A stretch of 64,000 bases of DNA from Trichopria drosophilae. Taxonomy: Eukaryota; Arthropoda; Insecta; Hymenoptera; Diapriidae. Numbering within the stretch: position 1 is the first letter of the stretch; each line of letters begins with the position of its first letter. The stretch spans positions 72,006,001 to 72,070,000 of the forward strand of contig CM059582.1 of the NCBI GenBank assembly GCA_030407085.1, in the 5' to 3' direction. Both the position numbers and the translations under genes were made by a program. The notes beneath the pieces are model-generated. The model made no database searches. It was not told the DNA's origin and was given only the letters and a program-made list of their open reading frames with translations. Below, piece by piece: positions 41,703 through 52,550 of this stretch.

Positions 41703-42280
41703 ACATTATTGGACAGTATGATCATGATTATGGCAATGTTGATAATGATGGTGGTGACGATGATTGTGACAATGACGATGATGATGACGAAGATGATGAC
41801 GATGATGATGGCTATGACGATGTGGATGTCGATGACGTTGATAATGACGATGACGTTGATGATGGTGATGGTGGCGATGCTGATAACACTGACGATGATT
41901 ATAATGATAATGATGATTATGATAATGTCGATGACGGCGATGATGACAGGGGTAATGACGACAATGACAGTGATAACAATCATGATGTTGATAACGGTGA
42001 TGGTGATGATAATAACGACGTTGATGGTGATAATGATTATGGTGGTGATGATGATAGTGACAATGACGACAGTCATGATAATTGCGACGATGATTATGGC
42101 GATGGTGATAATGGTGATGGTGATTATAGTGATGAAGCTGATGATGGTGATAATTACGATAATGACAATGATGGCGTTGGTATAAATGATGATATTTAGG
42201 ATGATGATGGCGATAGTGTTTGTTAGTGATGATGATGATAGTAATGATGGTGACAAAGGTGATACTAATGACCATGATTC
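41703..42280. repeat. GAT/GAC-rich imperfect microsatellite, about 575 bp
   Basis: Almost continuous GATGATGACAATGATGGT units. Several frames on both strands are open because no stop can form easily. Not protein coding. A complementary CAT-rich stretch lies at 42793-42957. Confidence 0.95.
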
Positions 42281-42289
42281 ACTTTGTTA

Positions 42290-42790
42290 GTGGAGACTTT
42301 CGAAATTCGCTGTGTATAAAAATATCGTTTTTACATTGTTACACGTGCAAAAGTGTGTAAGGGCCAAAGGTAAATATGAGAAGTTCTCAAGCCTGACATT
42401 TAATTTATAACATCTCCATTTATTTTCTAATACTTTCCGGCAACAAAATTTATCAAAAATCACTAATTCGGTGGCCAATAAGTGAAAGAATATTTCGGTT
42501 GAAAAAATGATCTGAAAAGTTGTTCGTAATTCTTAAAGATCGGTGCAAATAGTTTTCAATTTTTGCCCGCTTCTGGTCATGCTCGAGGACCCTTTAACGA
42601 GTGTGGCTTATCACTCTAGCTGTGTTCGTGCCGTAAATGCTTCACCCATTAAAACCGCTTTATTTGCATTTGTTTTATAATACAATAATGACATACAGGG
42701 TCCAAAATGCCTGCAAGTGAAGTGATTTTTGTTTAGGATCCTGAAGAGTTAGCTCGGTCAAAGTTTGTCAAACCTACACAGTCCAAACTG
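42290..42790. other. Non-repetitive interior, no gene seen
   Basis: Between the two microsatellites of the 3-kb element (40674-43667). No convincing open frames. Confidence 0.5.
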
Positions 42791-42792
42791 CA

Positions 42793-42957
42793 ATAAGATG
42801 ATGGTGATGAACGATGACCATCGTCATCATCATCATCACCATTATCATTATCTCCATCATCGTCATTCTCATCATCACTATTGTCTTCGTCATTATCATC
42901 ATCAACATCATTGTCATCATTATCGTCATCAACATCACGGCCGTCGTCATCATTATA
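42793..42957. repeat. CAT-rich microsatellite, about 165 bp
   Basis: Complement of the 41703-42280 type repeat, in inverse orientation, within the right half of the 40674-43667 element. Confidence 0.9.
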
Positions 42958-43084
42958 GCACCAACACACATTAAGCGTAATCGAAAATAATGTGCTATGC
43001 TTAAATATTCACCCAAATTTTAATGAAGGTTAACGCGTTGCTAAAGAATGTTCTGTATTAGCGTTATTCCTTTGACAACAAAAA

Positions 43085-43610
43085 TTAATAGTAGATCAAG
43101 TAAGTTTTTACATTTCGATCCGCTATCTTGGATCCGATATTTTGAATTTTGTAAATCTGAGGGCAGAATCGCAAGTAGCGATCTCAGAAACCAGCGGGTA
43201 CTCACTTTCAGTTGGATCAAGTAAGTTTTTACATTTCGATCCGCCATCTTCGGTCCGCCAATTTGCATTTTGCAAATCGGATGCCAGAATCATAATCATC
43301 GACCGCAATAACCCCTAGTACCCAGTTTCAGTTGGATCAAGTAAGTTTTTACATCTCTATCGGCCATCTTGGTTCCACCATCTTCCTTCCGCCATTTTAC
43401 ATTTTGCAAATCTGAGGCCGCAATCGTAATCAGCGACTGCGAAATCCCCCGAGTAGGTACCCGGTTTCAGTTGGTTCAAGTAAATTTGTACATTTCGGTC
43501 CGCCATATTGCATCCGACATTTTGCAATTTGCAAATCGGCCAGATTCGTGATCAGCGACCTCAAAAACCCACGAGGAACAAATGTCAGCAACTTTCCGCG
43601 GAAAGATAAA
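43085..43610 (-). repeat. Tandem repeats of about 120 bp, right arm
   Basis: Four units (complement of the left arm) containing TTGGATCAAGTAAGTTTTTACATTTCG, CCGCCATCTTGG and CATTTTGCAAATC. Each unit has one or two GCCAT cores. Confidence 0.85.
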
Positions 43611-44226
43611 TGTATGCTTCAAAGGGTTAAATGGAAAAACTTGATGAGCGACTTCTAATATCATCCGATCGCCTGCAGCCAGGTACCAAAATTTTTATTA
43701 TTTTTTGGGCTTTCGATTCATAACTAGACGTTTCCACATTTCGAAATTTCAGATTTCGTGAGCCACCCTCATATATAATAGAGGGTAGGCCATTTTGATC
43801 GTACCACCGAAATATATTGGAATCTAAGCAAGATAGAGAAAAATAGTCCAGACAAAAGTTGAAGGGGATGGAGGGGCTCATACAATGGTATCATGGAGTT
43901 TGACCTTCAACTCGATATTGAAGGTTATTTCAAGGTCAACGTGATTTTTTTAAATAGGAACGCCTATTTTTTACTCCGGATTTGAAAGCAGCGGGAAATT
44001 TTACGTTAAGATTGATGTTTATAAAAATTCGAACGAAGGTCAAATTTACCAATTAAAACTCCCTACGCATGTTTTGTTTGAACCTGAGCCGATTACGTAA
44101 AATTGATTTACAGAAAAGTTGAAGGGAACAGTGAGGGTCACCTTCCGATACCGTACTCATGACCTTGAACTCGATTTTGAAGGTTATTTCAAGGTCAACG
44201 TGATTTGTTTAAATGGGAACGCCTTC

Positions 44227-45133
44227 CCAGATAACATTGGGTGCGACTAACGATGAGCTCACGACGTGAATTCACTAAATGATGTCATTGTGCAGCCTTT
44301 ATGATAGGCAGTTCCGTGCTGCACGTGCACGTCTCTCACCTCCGAATCACAGTGAATTCACGCGTGATGCGCATTGTGAGTTCATCGTGATTCGCGTATG
44401 AGTGACATGCGCATGCGCATAGGTGCATTACTTGAGCCCCATTATCTGTCTTCTCCCTTCGAGCGGGGCGCCACCTACACGAAAATGTCGCCCGGCATTT
44501 ACCGGCATACATTACACATTTTGTGTGAACCCACTTGAGTGACACACGCTGTATTGCGTTTTCTTGTATTTATTTATTAACAAAGTAAATGAAAGTTATT
44601 TATTCCTAGAAGGAAGTGACAATTAAACTTTTATTAATGCTTGAATATATTTTTTTAGGCCCGGATTCATAGTTGTCAATTCAACTTAAGTTCCTTTTTT
44701 TTTCGTTTCGTTCATTTCAAAGTTGTAAGATGGTAAAATGGCATCGCATACCTTTCAAACATAAAAAAGCAAAATACAGTAGATCAGGACAACACCAAAG
44801 TACATAACAGAATGTATAATTACTGATTTGTCAGTTTGAGATTAAGCTGCAATTCGCAACTATGAAGCTCAGGCTAAGAGTATTCAGAATAAATTATAAT
44901 GACACATATCGTAATTGAAGTCCCCATGATCCTTTCAAAACATAATAATCTATTTTATTTTATAATTCTTTCGGATTAACCAAAAGAATATCTCCTATTA
45001 CTTATTATCGATTCTTATGGGCAGATTTTTCTGCACCTACGCACACGAGGACTCATAGTGAGCTCATCATGAGAAGCATTTCACGTGAAATCACGAGCGA
45101 GAGATTTCATTGCGATATCATTTTGTTATCTGG
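44227..45133. mobile_element. 907-bp non-autonomous element, ends CCCAGATAACA
   Basis: Starts CCCAGATAACATTGGG and ends TTTTGTTATCTGGG, with 11-bp terminal inverted repeats, and lies inside the left arm of the 43781-47817 transposon (the sequence AACGCC-TATTTT of that arm is split). The ends are rich in GTGAATTCAC-like palindromes (ACGTGAATTCACT, CGTGATTCGCG) and GAGCTCA. No coding content. A 1-2 bp T/TA overlap may be the target duplication. Confidence 0.65.
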
Positions 45134-45536
45134 GTATTTTCGACTCTGAATTTGAAAAGAGCGGAAAATTTTACGTTAATACTGATGTTTATTAAAATTA
45201 TCGCAAGGTGGAACGAAGGTTTAATTTGCGAGTTAAAGCTCCCTACTTGCACTTTCCGGAACGTAAGCCAAATACGTAAATGTGATTGACACGAAAGGGC
45301 CAGAGAGCAATTTAGCGGTAATTATACGTTGATTTTGAATTCCATATTCGAGGTTACTTCAAGTTAAATGACTTTTTGAAATGGGAATCACTACTTTCGA
45401 GAGTTAATTTAACTATATTAACCTTACTTTTAGCGCTACCCAGAAACAACGACGTGGACGTAGTAAGTACTGTTTCTTTCGGGGTGCTAGATTAAGATGA
45501 GTCCCCTTGCCGCTCACTATTTTGAAATGTATCAAT

Positions 45537-46430
45537 TCAACCTTGGAGCAAATGTTCAAAGTTGCTTCCATTTACTTGAAGGCATAAAATCAAACGCCTT
45601 TGGAAATTGCGTACGGTGCTCAGAAGAGTTCTTGGAATGACAGCACATGCTTGGCGAACGCGATCTTGAAAGTTCTCTCTTGTTGTGGGCTGCTGTTCAT
45701 AAACGACAATTTTCAAATATCCCCATAAATAAAAATCTAGAGATGTGAGATCGGGCGAACAAGCAGGCCAGTTAACCGGACCTCCTCTTCCAATCCATCT
45801 ACCATTGTAATTTTCATTCAAGAAAGCCTGTACGATTCGCGCAAAATGTGGTGGTGTACCATCCTACTGAAACCACATTCTTCGCCGCGTTCCTAAATTG
45901 ACATCTTCCATCAATTCAAGTAACTGATCTCTGATCAAGTGTACATAGGTATTGCGATTAACATTTTCCTCGAAAAAATAAGGGCCTATTAAATACCCGT
46001 TGACGATGCCACACCATACCATAAGACTCCAACGTCTTTGATGATTCACACTTCTGTGCCAAATGAGGATTTCATCTGACCAGTAATGGCAATTATGCCT
46101 ATTAAGTTCTCCATCACTTTGAAATTTAGATTCATTAGAAAAAAGTACATAGTTGAAAAAATCTTGATCATTTTCTATCATGTGTAATTTCTCCCATTGA
46201 CAAAAAACAATTCGCTGTTGATAATGATGATACTGTAATTTCTGAATTAATGTTATGTGATAATGATATTTCAGGGCTTTAAGAATTCTTAAGAATGTTC
46301 TCCGAGGCATACCAATTTCTCTTTCAACTCGGCGACTGCTGATATGAGGATCAAGGTGAACAATGGCAAGAACAGTGACAACATAAACATCTTTTTCGTC
46401 GTATACGACGCGACGTCGTTGTCAGACCAT
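45537..46430 (-). pseudogene. Tc1/mariner-like transposase, inactive
   Basis: On the minus strand one reading frame covers HTH-type RVEREIGMPRRTFLRILKAL, then NYVLFSNESKF (where the first catalytic Asp of the FSDE block is Asn) and SLMVWCGIVNGYLIGPYFF. After an in-frame TAG (about 45850) it reads DGTPPHFARIVQAFLNE, RWIGRGGPVNWPACSPDLTS (third catalytic Asp in SPDL) and LDFYLWGYLK. The protein ends at 45537. The N-terminus is lost upstream of about 46430 (TGA). The D-to-N change and the TAG make it non-functional. Confidence 0.85.
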
Positions 46431-47837
46431 ATGCCTACCACGAGCTTTTTGGGTTAACCTACTTATTGCCCTGTGATCTGGGTGTCGTCTATCCGTAAAG
46501 CGTTCAGCAAAAAGTCTTGACGCAGCTCGATAATTATTCGCCTATTATCAATGTCATATTGACAATGTCATTGAGTTGATAGACAGCCATTTTTAGAGCA
46601 GTTCTTTACCTTCAATTTGATGCTAAAGTAATAATCAAAACCTCAAACACTCATGAAAACAAGAAAAGTTGAAAAACAGCCGAAACTGAATTACTAATTC
46701 TCTTTTTTGAGATAAATGGCTGAAATTGTATTGTCAAATTAGTTCTTTTATTTTCAAAAATCTGAATCCGTGTAATAATCAAATTGATGTAAAACTTGAA
46801 TTACATTATTACGGAGCTGCTTAAAGTTTTCTTCGCCTCAACAAAATATACATATGTATGTAGATAATGCAACGAGAATCGAAATGTTACAACGTTTTAA
46901 AGAAGAAGAAGAATCGACGAATTGTTAAATCTTCTTTTTTAACTACGAAAAATGAAATTGATCTAATAATCACGAGACATGTAAGTATTAAGAATTTATA
47001 GTATTAATTTTTTTCGCAGTCACTGGAGTCGCCGTATTTAATTCGATATGAGTTATGAGTTGACTTATAGTTATTGGTCTGATTATCGTTACGGACTCGT
47101 TTTGGATCATTGGTTGTGTTATGGGTTGTATTGTGTTATGGGTTAGTTAATTGGTTAGTACGATACTTGCACATGCGCAGTGGTGAAATACGACACCTAC
47201 ATATGAGCAGTATGGAATACAACACTTACGCATGCGCACTAGCGACATGCAACACTTATGCCACGCATGCGCGGCAGTCAAGTTAAAGACATTCGCATGC
47301 GCAGCAGTCAAGTTCAACACATTCGCATGCGTAGTAATACCGCATGGTACAGGGGTAAAAAATAGGCGTTTCCATTTTAAAAAATCACGTGGACTTTGAA
47401 ATAACCTTCAAAATCGAGTTCAAGGTTATGAGTACGGTATCGGAAGGTGACCCTCACTGTTCCCTTCAACATTTCTGTAAACCAATTTTACGTAATAGGC
47501 TCAGGTTCAAACAAAACATGCGTAGGGAGTTTTAATTGGTAAATTTGACCATCGTTCGACCTTGCGATAATTTTGATAAACATCAGCCTTAACGTAGAAT
47601 GTTCCGCTGTTTTCAAATTCGGAGTCAAAAATAGGCGTTCCCATTTTAAAAAATCACGTTGACCTTGAAATAACATTCAAAATCGAGATCAAGGTCAAAC
47701 TCCATGATGACATTGTATGAGCCCCTCCATTCACTCCAACTTTTGCCTAGACTATTTTTCTCTATCTTGCTTAGATTCCAATATATTTCGGTGGGGCGAT
47801 TAAAATGGCCCACCCTGTATATATATATATATATATA

Positions 47838-48050
47838 TAAGTAAAACAGATCATAACCACTTTTAAACAAATTTAATCATTCACTTGAAAGAGAATGACA
47901 GAAATCGAAAACGTGTTATTTCTATCTGGGGACAGCCAGGAGGCTTAAATTTCGGACCTTTAGCAGTATGTGAAAATTTTATCATGCGATTTGAACAAAT
48001 TATCTCTTGTGCAATGTTTACATAAAAGTAGAAGACGCAAGAAAAAAATT

Positions 48051-48118
<68 letters not shown>

Positions 48119-48405
48119 GTCATTCTCCAGAAAAGTGTAATTTTATGTCCCCAGTTAATATTTTATCAAAATAATGGAATTTATTCTCCAAACAATTTTT
48201 TTCTTGCGTCTTCTACTTTTATGTAAACATTGCACAAGAGAAAATTTGTTCAAATCGCATGATAAAATTTTCACATACTGCTAAACGTCCGAAATGTAAG
48301 CCTCCTGGCTGTCCCCAGATAGAAATAACAGGTTTTCGATTTCTGTCATTCTCTTTCAAGTGAATGATTAAATTTGTTTAAAAGTGGTTATGATCTGTTT
48401 TACTT
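47838..48405. repeat. 210-bp inverted duplication around a (TA)n tract
   Basis: The segment 47838-48050 (AAGTAAAACAGATCATAACC...) is the reverse complement of 48197-48410. Between them lie a 64-bp (TA)n (48053-48116) and the GGGTCATTCTCC end of the next element. A head-to-head, partly duplicated element end is the simplest reading. Confidence 0.8.
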
Positions 48406-49327
48406 ATAACAAACAAATAGTGCTGTGTAAATTTCACTATAACGTTCCTGAAAATTGTTATGGCTTTGTAAAATGTGTCCCCATATTTTAAAAAATAAAT
48501 GTAAGTACAGAATACATGCCATTTGCAGTACAAAAAAAATTAAATGTAGCTACAGATAATCGTTCTACAATTTCGATTACCTTTAGATTATGGATTGTGT
48601 GTATATAATTTAAACCCAAATTTAGTAATATTGTTAGAACTACGGCCACTACGTTTATTCCTTGTAAGCCTCCTGTCATATTTGCGACGCTAATTTAGCA
48701 TGTTAAGAAAGCGAGTAATATCTTAAAATATAAAGAAAAGATTAAACTCTTATGCCTTAAGTGCATTTGGCCGAAATTGATTGTGTTCTTATGTTAACAT
48801 GGTTAATACATTGACATGTAAGCTCCCCTGTCATGTAAGCCTCTTGGATTTGTAGTGATTTACGGAAATTCTGTTCTTATTAGGGACAGAACGGATTTTT
48901 ATTGAACTTAACATCAATTTTCGTAACTACTTTCAGTATTAAACGCGCATCATCAGTAATAAGCGATAATCAAAACTTTTTTTACATCGCTAAAATAACT
49001 AAACATATCAATATACAATTTTCCATATTAATTTTAACTGTTTTGAGTTTTATAAAATAAATATTATTAAGTTACTATTGTTATTTTTACTCTTTATGTG
49101 TCACTTATTCGCTAAGAGTGAACATTTCGCCTTTTTTATATAAAATTTCCATTAAAAATTTAATTTCTTGCATATTTCACGCGTATCGATGGCTGCTGCA
49201 TTATTACTTCGTATTTACGTAATTAGCAAGCCAATGAATATATCTAAACTTTAAATTTTAATTTTTATAATACTTTATTTTGTGGAAAAAAAATACGTCG
49301 ATTTTACACTTTTTCGAAGAATGACCT
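48117..49327. mobile_element. Non-autonomous element ending GGGTCATTC
   Basis: The left end GGGTCATTCTCCAGAAAAGTG and the right end (complement) AGGTCATTCTTCGAAAAAGTG are inverted over about 22 bp, next to TA-rich flanks. It is 1.2 kb, AT-rich, with phrases such as CTGTCATGTAAGCCTC repeated inside. It shows no coding content. The end sequence resembles the GGGGCATTC ends at 6545 and 11914. Confidence 0.55.
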
Positions 49328-49399
49328 ACATATAACTATGTAGCAAGGTGTTTATCGGGACGTGTCGTGTTGCCATTGATATATATATAAATTATAACC

Positions 49400-49855
49400 A
49401 ACAGCAATTGCCCTGTGGTCGGTGCGACGCACAGTCACTCTTTCAGGTGAAAGGTTCCTGATAGGGATCCATACTTGGAAGGGTGACTATGAAAAATAAA
49501 AAAAAAACGAGCGTTGCGCCCGCTACGGCAAAGATAGCAGGCCGATTGCTGAGTGGGAGACACGGCTGCTTTACCATCAAAGGGTAATCCCTGATGATAA
49601 AGTAGTTTGTCGACTGTATCTGTCTGGGTTTTCCGTAGTTTTCCCAGACCCCGTGCAAATGCGATACAGAGGGGTCTCAAGACGTTCTACGGGGCGCAGT
49701 AATGGGGGGGGACTGGCTCTGGGTGGGTGTTGCTATGTGCTGTTATGTATTGTCTTGTAAATGTTTTCGATTGTATGTCCGACCTATCCACCCGAAAGCC
49801 GTCCCGCGAACAGCCAAAAATGTCATTAAAGCGGGGGATAATTCCTATCCTTATA
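49400..49855 (+). mobile_element. 5'-truncated LINE/SINE 3' end with a 20-bp target duplication
   Basis: The block AACAGCAATTGCCCTGTGG ... GGGTTTTCCGTAGTTTTCCCAGACC ... GGGGATAATTCCTATCC lies between two copies of ATATATATAAATTATAACC (49381-49399 and about 49856-49875). The GTTTTCC-GTTTTCC block resembles 3' UTRs of insect LINEs. The second copy merges into the LTR end of the Gypsy element at 49871. Confidence 0.55.
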
Positions 49856-49870
49856 TATATATATAAATTA

Positions 49871-51275
49871 TAACCGTTGAGTTCGGACGGAACGCGAACT
49901 CTGGTATATACTTAAGGACCAATAAGAAAGAGAAAACAAAATTCACTTAAAATACTATCGATTTGTGAAAGTAATTAATTTTAATATTAATTCAGAATCG
50001 TTACATTTAACAGAACACGAACACGGGGTCGACCGTTCGACACGTGGGGAAAGAAATGGGGAATTGTAATCACACAAAAAAAAAGTCTAATTAAATTCAT
50101 CCGAAAACGCGCACTGTGCACAGTACCTGGATCGCTGTTCAGAAATGTCCTTAATTTTTGGGGTAATACCCGATGGCCTCTTGACAATATTGAAAAAGAA
50201 AAGTTCGCTCGCACGCTACAGTCGCTGTCCAAGGAAAGAATGTCCAAAATGGCAGCTTCATCCTTAATTCTTGGTCTTGTCCGGTAACTCTGCGCCACCT
50301 TGCGTGAACCGGGAAACATATGCAAAACAAAGGGGGACCAATTACCAAACATTAATAAAAAAGGTTAACTGTATGACAGCCTAGGGACGGTAACAGAACA
50401 TTCCCAAGGTTGGCAGCACTGGATGATCGGCGTTCATTGCTCCGTTCGTATTCGAGGGGGGGGGGGAGGGGGGAGCTACATGGTACCTCTAAGGGTATTA
50501 CAGGGAAGGGAGTACCAATCAGGTTCTCTCCCGATTATAACTAACCTTCCTCTCTCCCTATTGCGCGTGTGCGCGCGACTATCATCGCAGAGTTTGCAAT
50601 CCCATGTTCACCACGTTGTGTATGCGTGCGACAAGGGTCGGCGATGTCATACACAAGTCGTGGGACAGGGATGCATGATACGCACGGATAGAGGCAATAC
50701 TGCTACTGACTGGCCGGAACGGCGGAATGCTGCGCGTAGGAGATGCGCACGAGTCAGTATCAAATATGGCGACGATTTTGACATGTCATCGTCAAATGTT
50801 CGTATCGCGATTGTGCGATTTTCGCGAGTTTTAGTTTCAAATGCCGAGTGCGCGATGATGTCGTGTTTACGTCGGGTTCACGTGAACACAAACACGAAAC
50901 GCGACCAGTGGAACCTCCTGGGGAACGACCTCTCGATGGCTGTGCTGTATAACCGGATCACTTACGGTAAGCATTGGTTTTGTAAATACTTTTTAATAAG
51001 ATCTATTTTCTTTGTGTATTCCTCTTTGTTTGCGTTCCAGGTTCACGCCAGGATCCAGACTGGGCCCGGACATGACCACTAGCCATGGGAGAACTTAGGG
51101 ACGTCAACTCCAGGCTTCGCAATACATGTAATAAAAATCCTTATTTACTAATTATAATAATATTAAAATATTAATCGCAATTATTTTTACAGGTATAAAC
51201 GATGCTTGGTGCAATTATAATTCAGACGAGACACCAATGTCGACATGTGAGTATAGTGTGTTGATGTTGTAACTT
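49871..51275 (-). repeat. 3' LTR of the second Gypsy element
   Basis: Direct repeat of 60561-61956 with a few indels, including nine extra G near 50457-50467. The end of the integrase frame overlaps this LTR (51187-51275). It carries an antisense ORF of 219 codons (50423-51082). Confidence 0.85.
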
Positions 51276-52542
51276 CTACCGGTGACAAGACCTTTACTAT
51301 TCTATAGGGACCTGTAAACTTTGGAGCAAGCTTGGCCGCAAAGTATTGTGCTCCCGATGATAGCACTCGAGTTCGTCTCATTACTAAATCGTTTACCTTA
51401 AATCTCACATCTGCTCTATTTCGATTATAGTATTGGGCTTGTCTGCGAGCTGCTTGTTCCAAGTTCTTCGTCACCCTATCATGGTTTAATGGTAATCGCT
51501 TCATGCGGTCTCTCCATGCATTGGGGTCATTTGGACTCGGGATAATGCAATCCTGATTGCGGATACTACGCGCAGGGCGGGGATTACGACCAAAATTTAA
51601 AAATGCTGGGGTCATTTGTGTAGGCGACTGGGTTGAGGTATTCATCGCAAAACAAAATTCATTTAAATGAACGTCCCAGTCACGATGGTCCAATCCCACA
51701 AAGGATGAAATCATTGTTTTCATCGTACGATTGGCCCGTTCCACCGGATTAGCCTGGGGGTGATACGGAGGAGTAGGGACTATTGAAATACCTAGTTCTC
51801 TTAAATGTTTATCCAAATAATTATTCTCAAACTCTTTTCCGTTATCAGGTACAAAATATTGCGGACAACCCCATCTATTAACGATTAAAGCATCTAGAGC
51901 ATCTGATATGGTTTTCCCATTAGCTACTCTTAATGCCTTTGCCTCTACAAACTTAGTAAATAGGTACTGGAATACAACTATATATTGATTTTGTCGTTTA
52001 CAGGGGGGAAAAGGACCCATTACATCCGCAGCTATGGTACTCCATGGGTATTCAGTCGTTCGCTCTCTCATTAAGCCGACTGGTGGTCGTTGTGATACCT
52101 TTTGGCGCTGGCATTCTGGGCACCGGGCCACATATTTGGCCACATCTTGGAAAATGCCAGGCCAGAAGAAATCCTGGATTAATCTTTGGTAAGTTTTGTC
52201 CACCCCTAAGTGTCCAGATTGGGGATTATCATGGTCATCTTGGATGGCTATACTACGGGCTTCTGACGGCAAAACTAATTTTAATGCGTCTAAATCTTCC
52301 ACAGCCGGTTCTATTACTGGATGAGGACGATGGTAATAAATCTTATCCTCAACAATTTTCCAATTGGGGTATTTACAAGGGAATTCTCTGATATTATTCA
52401 TCTTATTCGTATACCACGGATCTACTGAATCATCTAATGCACACAGCGCTTCATCAACGGACTCGTACATTCTCGACAATGCATCCGGCACTACATAAAG
52501 GGTTCCTTTCCGATGGAAAATTTCCATTTTATATGCTTGCAA
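51187..52542 (-). CDS. Integrase and end of RNase H, second Gypsy element
   Basis: The frame opens with the last part of RNase H (FHRKGTLYVVPDALSRM). It then has HDNPQSGHLGVDKTYQRL and CPECQRQ (HHCC zinc domain), IAADVMGPFPP (first Asp), VPDNGKEFENNYL (second), HPQANPVERANRT (Glu region, NPVERANR), and a C-terminal part with NDLVMRRTRVLSSGAQYFAAK and FTGPYRIVKV (chromo-less beta barrel). It is uninterrupted over 451 codons and reaches into the LTR. Its N-terminal link to RNase H is cut by the 52551-53640 insertion. Confidence 0.9.
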   Translation of the reverse strand: MQAYKMEIFHRKGTLYVVPDALSRMYESVDEALCALDDSVDPWYTNKMNNIREFPCKYPNWKIVEDKIYYHRPHPVIEPAVEDLDALKLVLPSEARSIAIQDDHDNPQSGHLGVDKTYQRLIQDFFWPGIFQDVAKYVARCPECQRQKVSQRPPVGLMRERTTEYPWSTIAADVMGPFPPCKRQNQYIVVFQYLFTKFVEAKALRVANGKTISDALDALIVNRWGCPQYFVPDNGKEFENNYLDKHLRELGISIVPTPPYHPQANPVERANRTMKTMISSFVGLDHRDWDVHLNEFCFAMNTSTQSPTQMTPAFLNFGRNPRPARSIRNQDCIIPSPNDPNAWRDRMKRLPLNHDRVTKNLEQAARRQAQYYNRNRADVRFKVNDLVMRRTRVLSSGAQYFAAKLAPKFTGPYRIVKVLSPVEVTTSTHYTHMSTLVSRLNYNCTKHRLYL

Positions 52543-52550
52543 AGCTAATG

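Larger units (their letters stand above)
40674..43667. mobile_element. 3-kb inverted-repeat element with a 16-bp target duplication
   Basis: Both sides carry ATCGCCTGCAGCCAGG (40658-40673 and 43668-43683), a perfect 16-bp direct repeat. The termini just inside are roughly inverted (ATAATATTTAGAGGTC on the left, complement GATGATATTAGAAGTC on the right) and become near identical from TTCCATTTAACCCTTTGAAGC inward. The arms then contain 120-bp tandem units in opposite orientation on the two sides. The middle holds GAT-rich tracts and a retroposon-like block. No transposase is visible. Such a long target duplication is unusual for DNA transposons. Confidence 0.7.
43781..47817 (-). mobile_element. 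Tc1/mariner-type transposon with about 500-bp terminal repeats
   Basis: Left end GAGGGTAGGCCATTTTGATCG and right end (complement) CAGGGTGGGCCATTTTAATCG are flanked by TA (43779-43780 and 47818-47819). The arms carry repeated blocks GAAGGTTATTTCAAGGTCAACGTGATT and TTTGAAAGCAGCGGGAAATTTTACGTTAA, so each arm is itself built from sub-repeats of about 280 bp. The transposase relic is on the minus strand (45537-46430). A 907-bp unrelated element is nested in the left arm. Confidence 0.85.

Noticed and set aside
41703..42280. Asp-rich, His-rich and Ile/Met-rich ORFs on both strands
   Set aside because: GAT-type repeats leave all these frames open; no real coding signal.
49435..49680. Co-located minus-strand ORFs
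   Set aside because: They lie in a LINE/SINE 3' end between target duplications; no protein motif.
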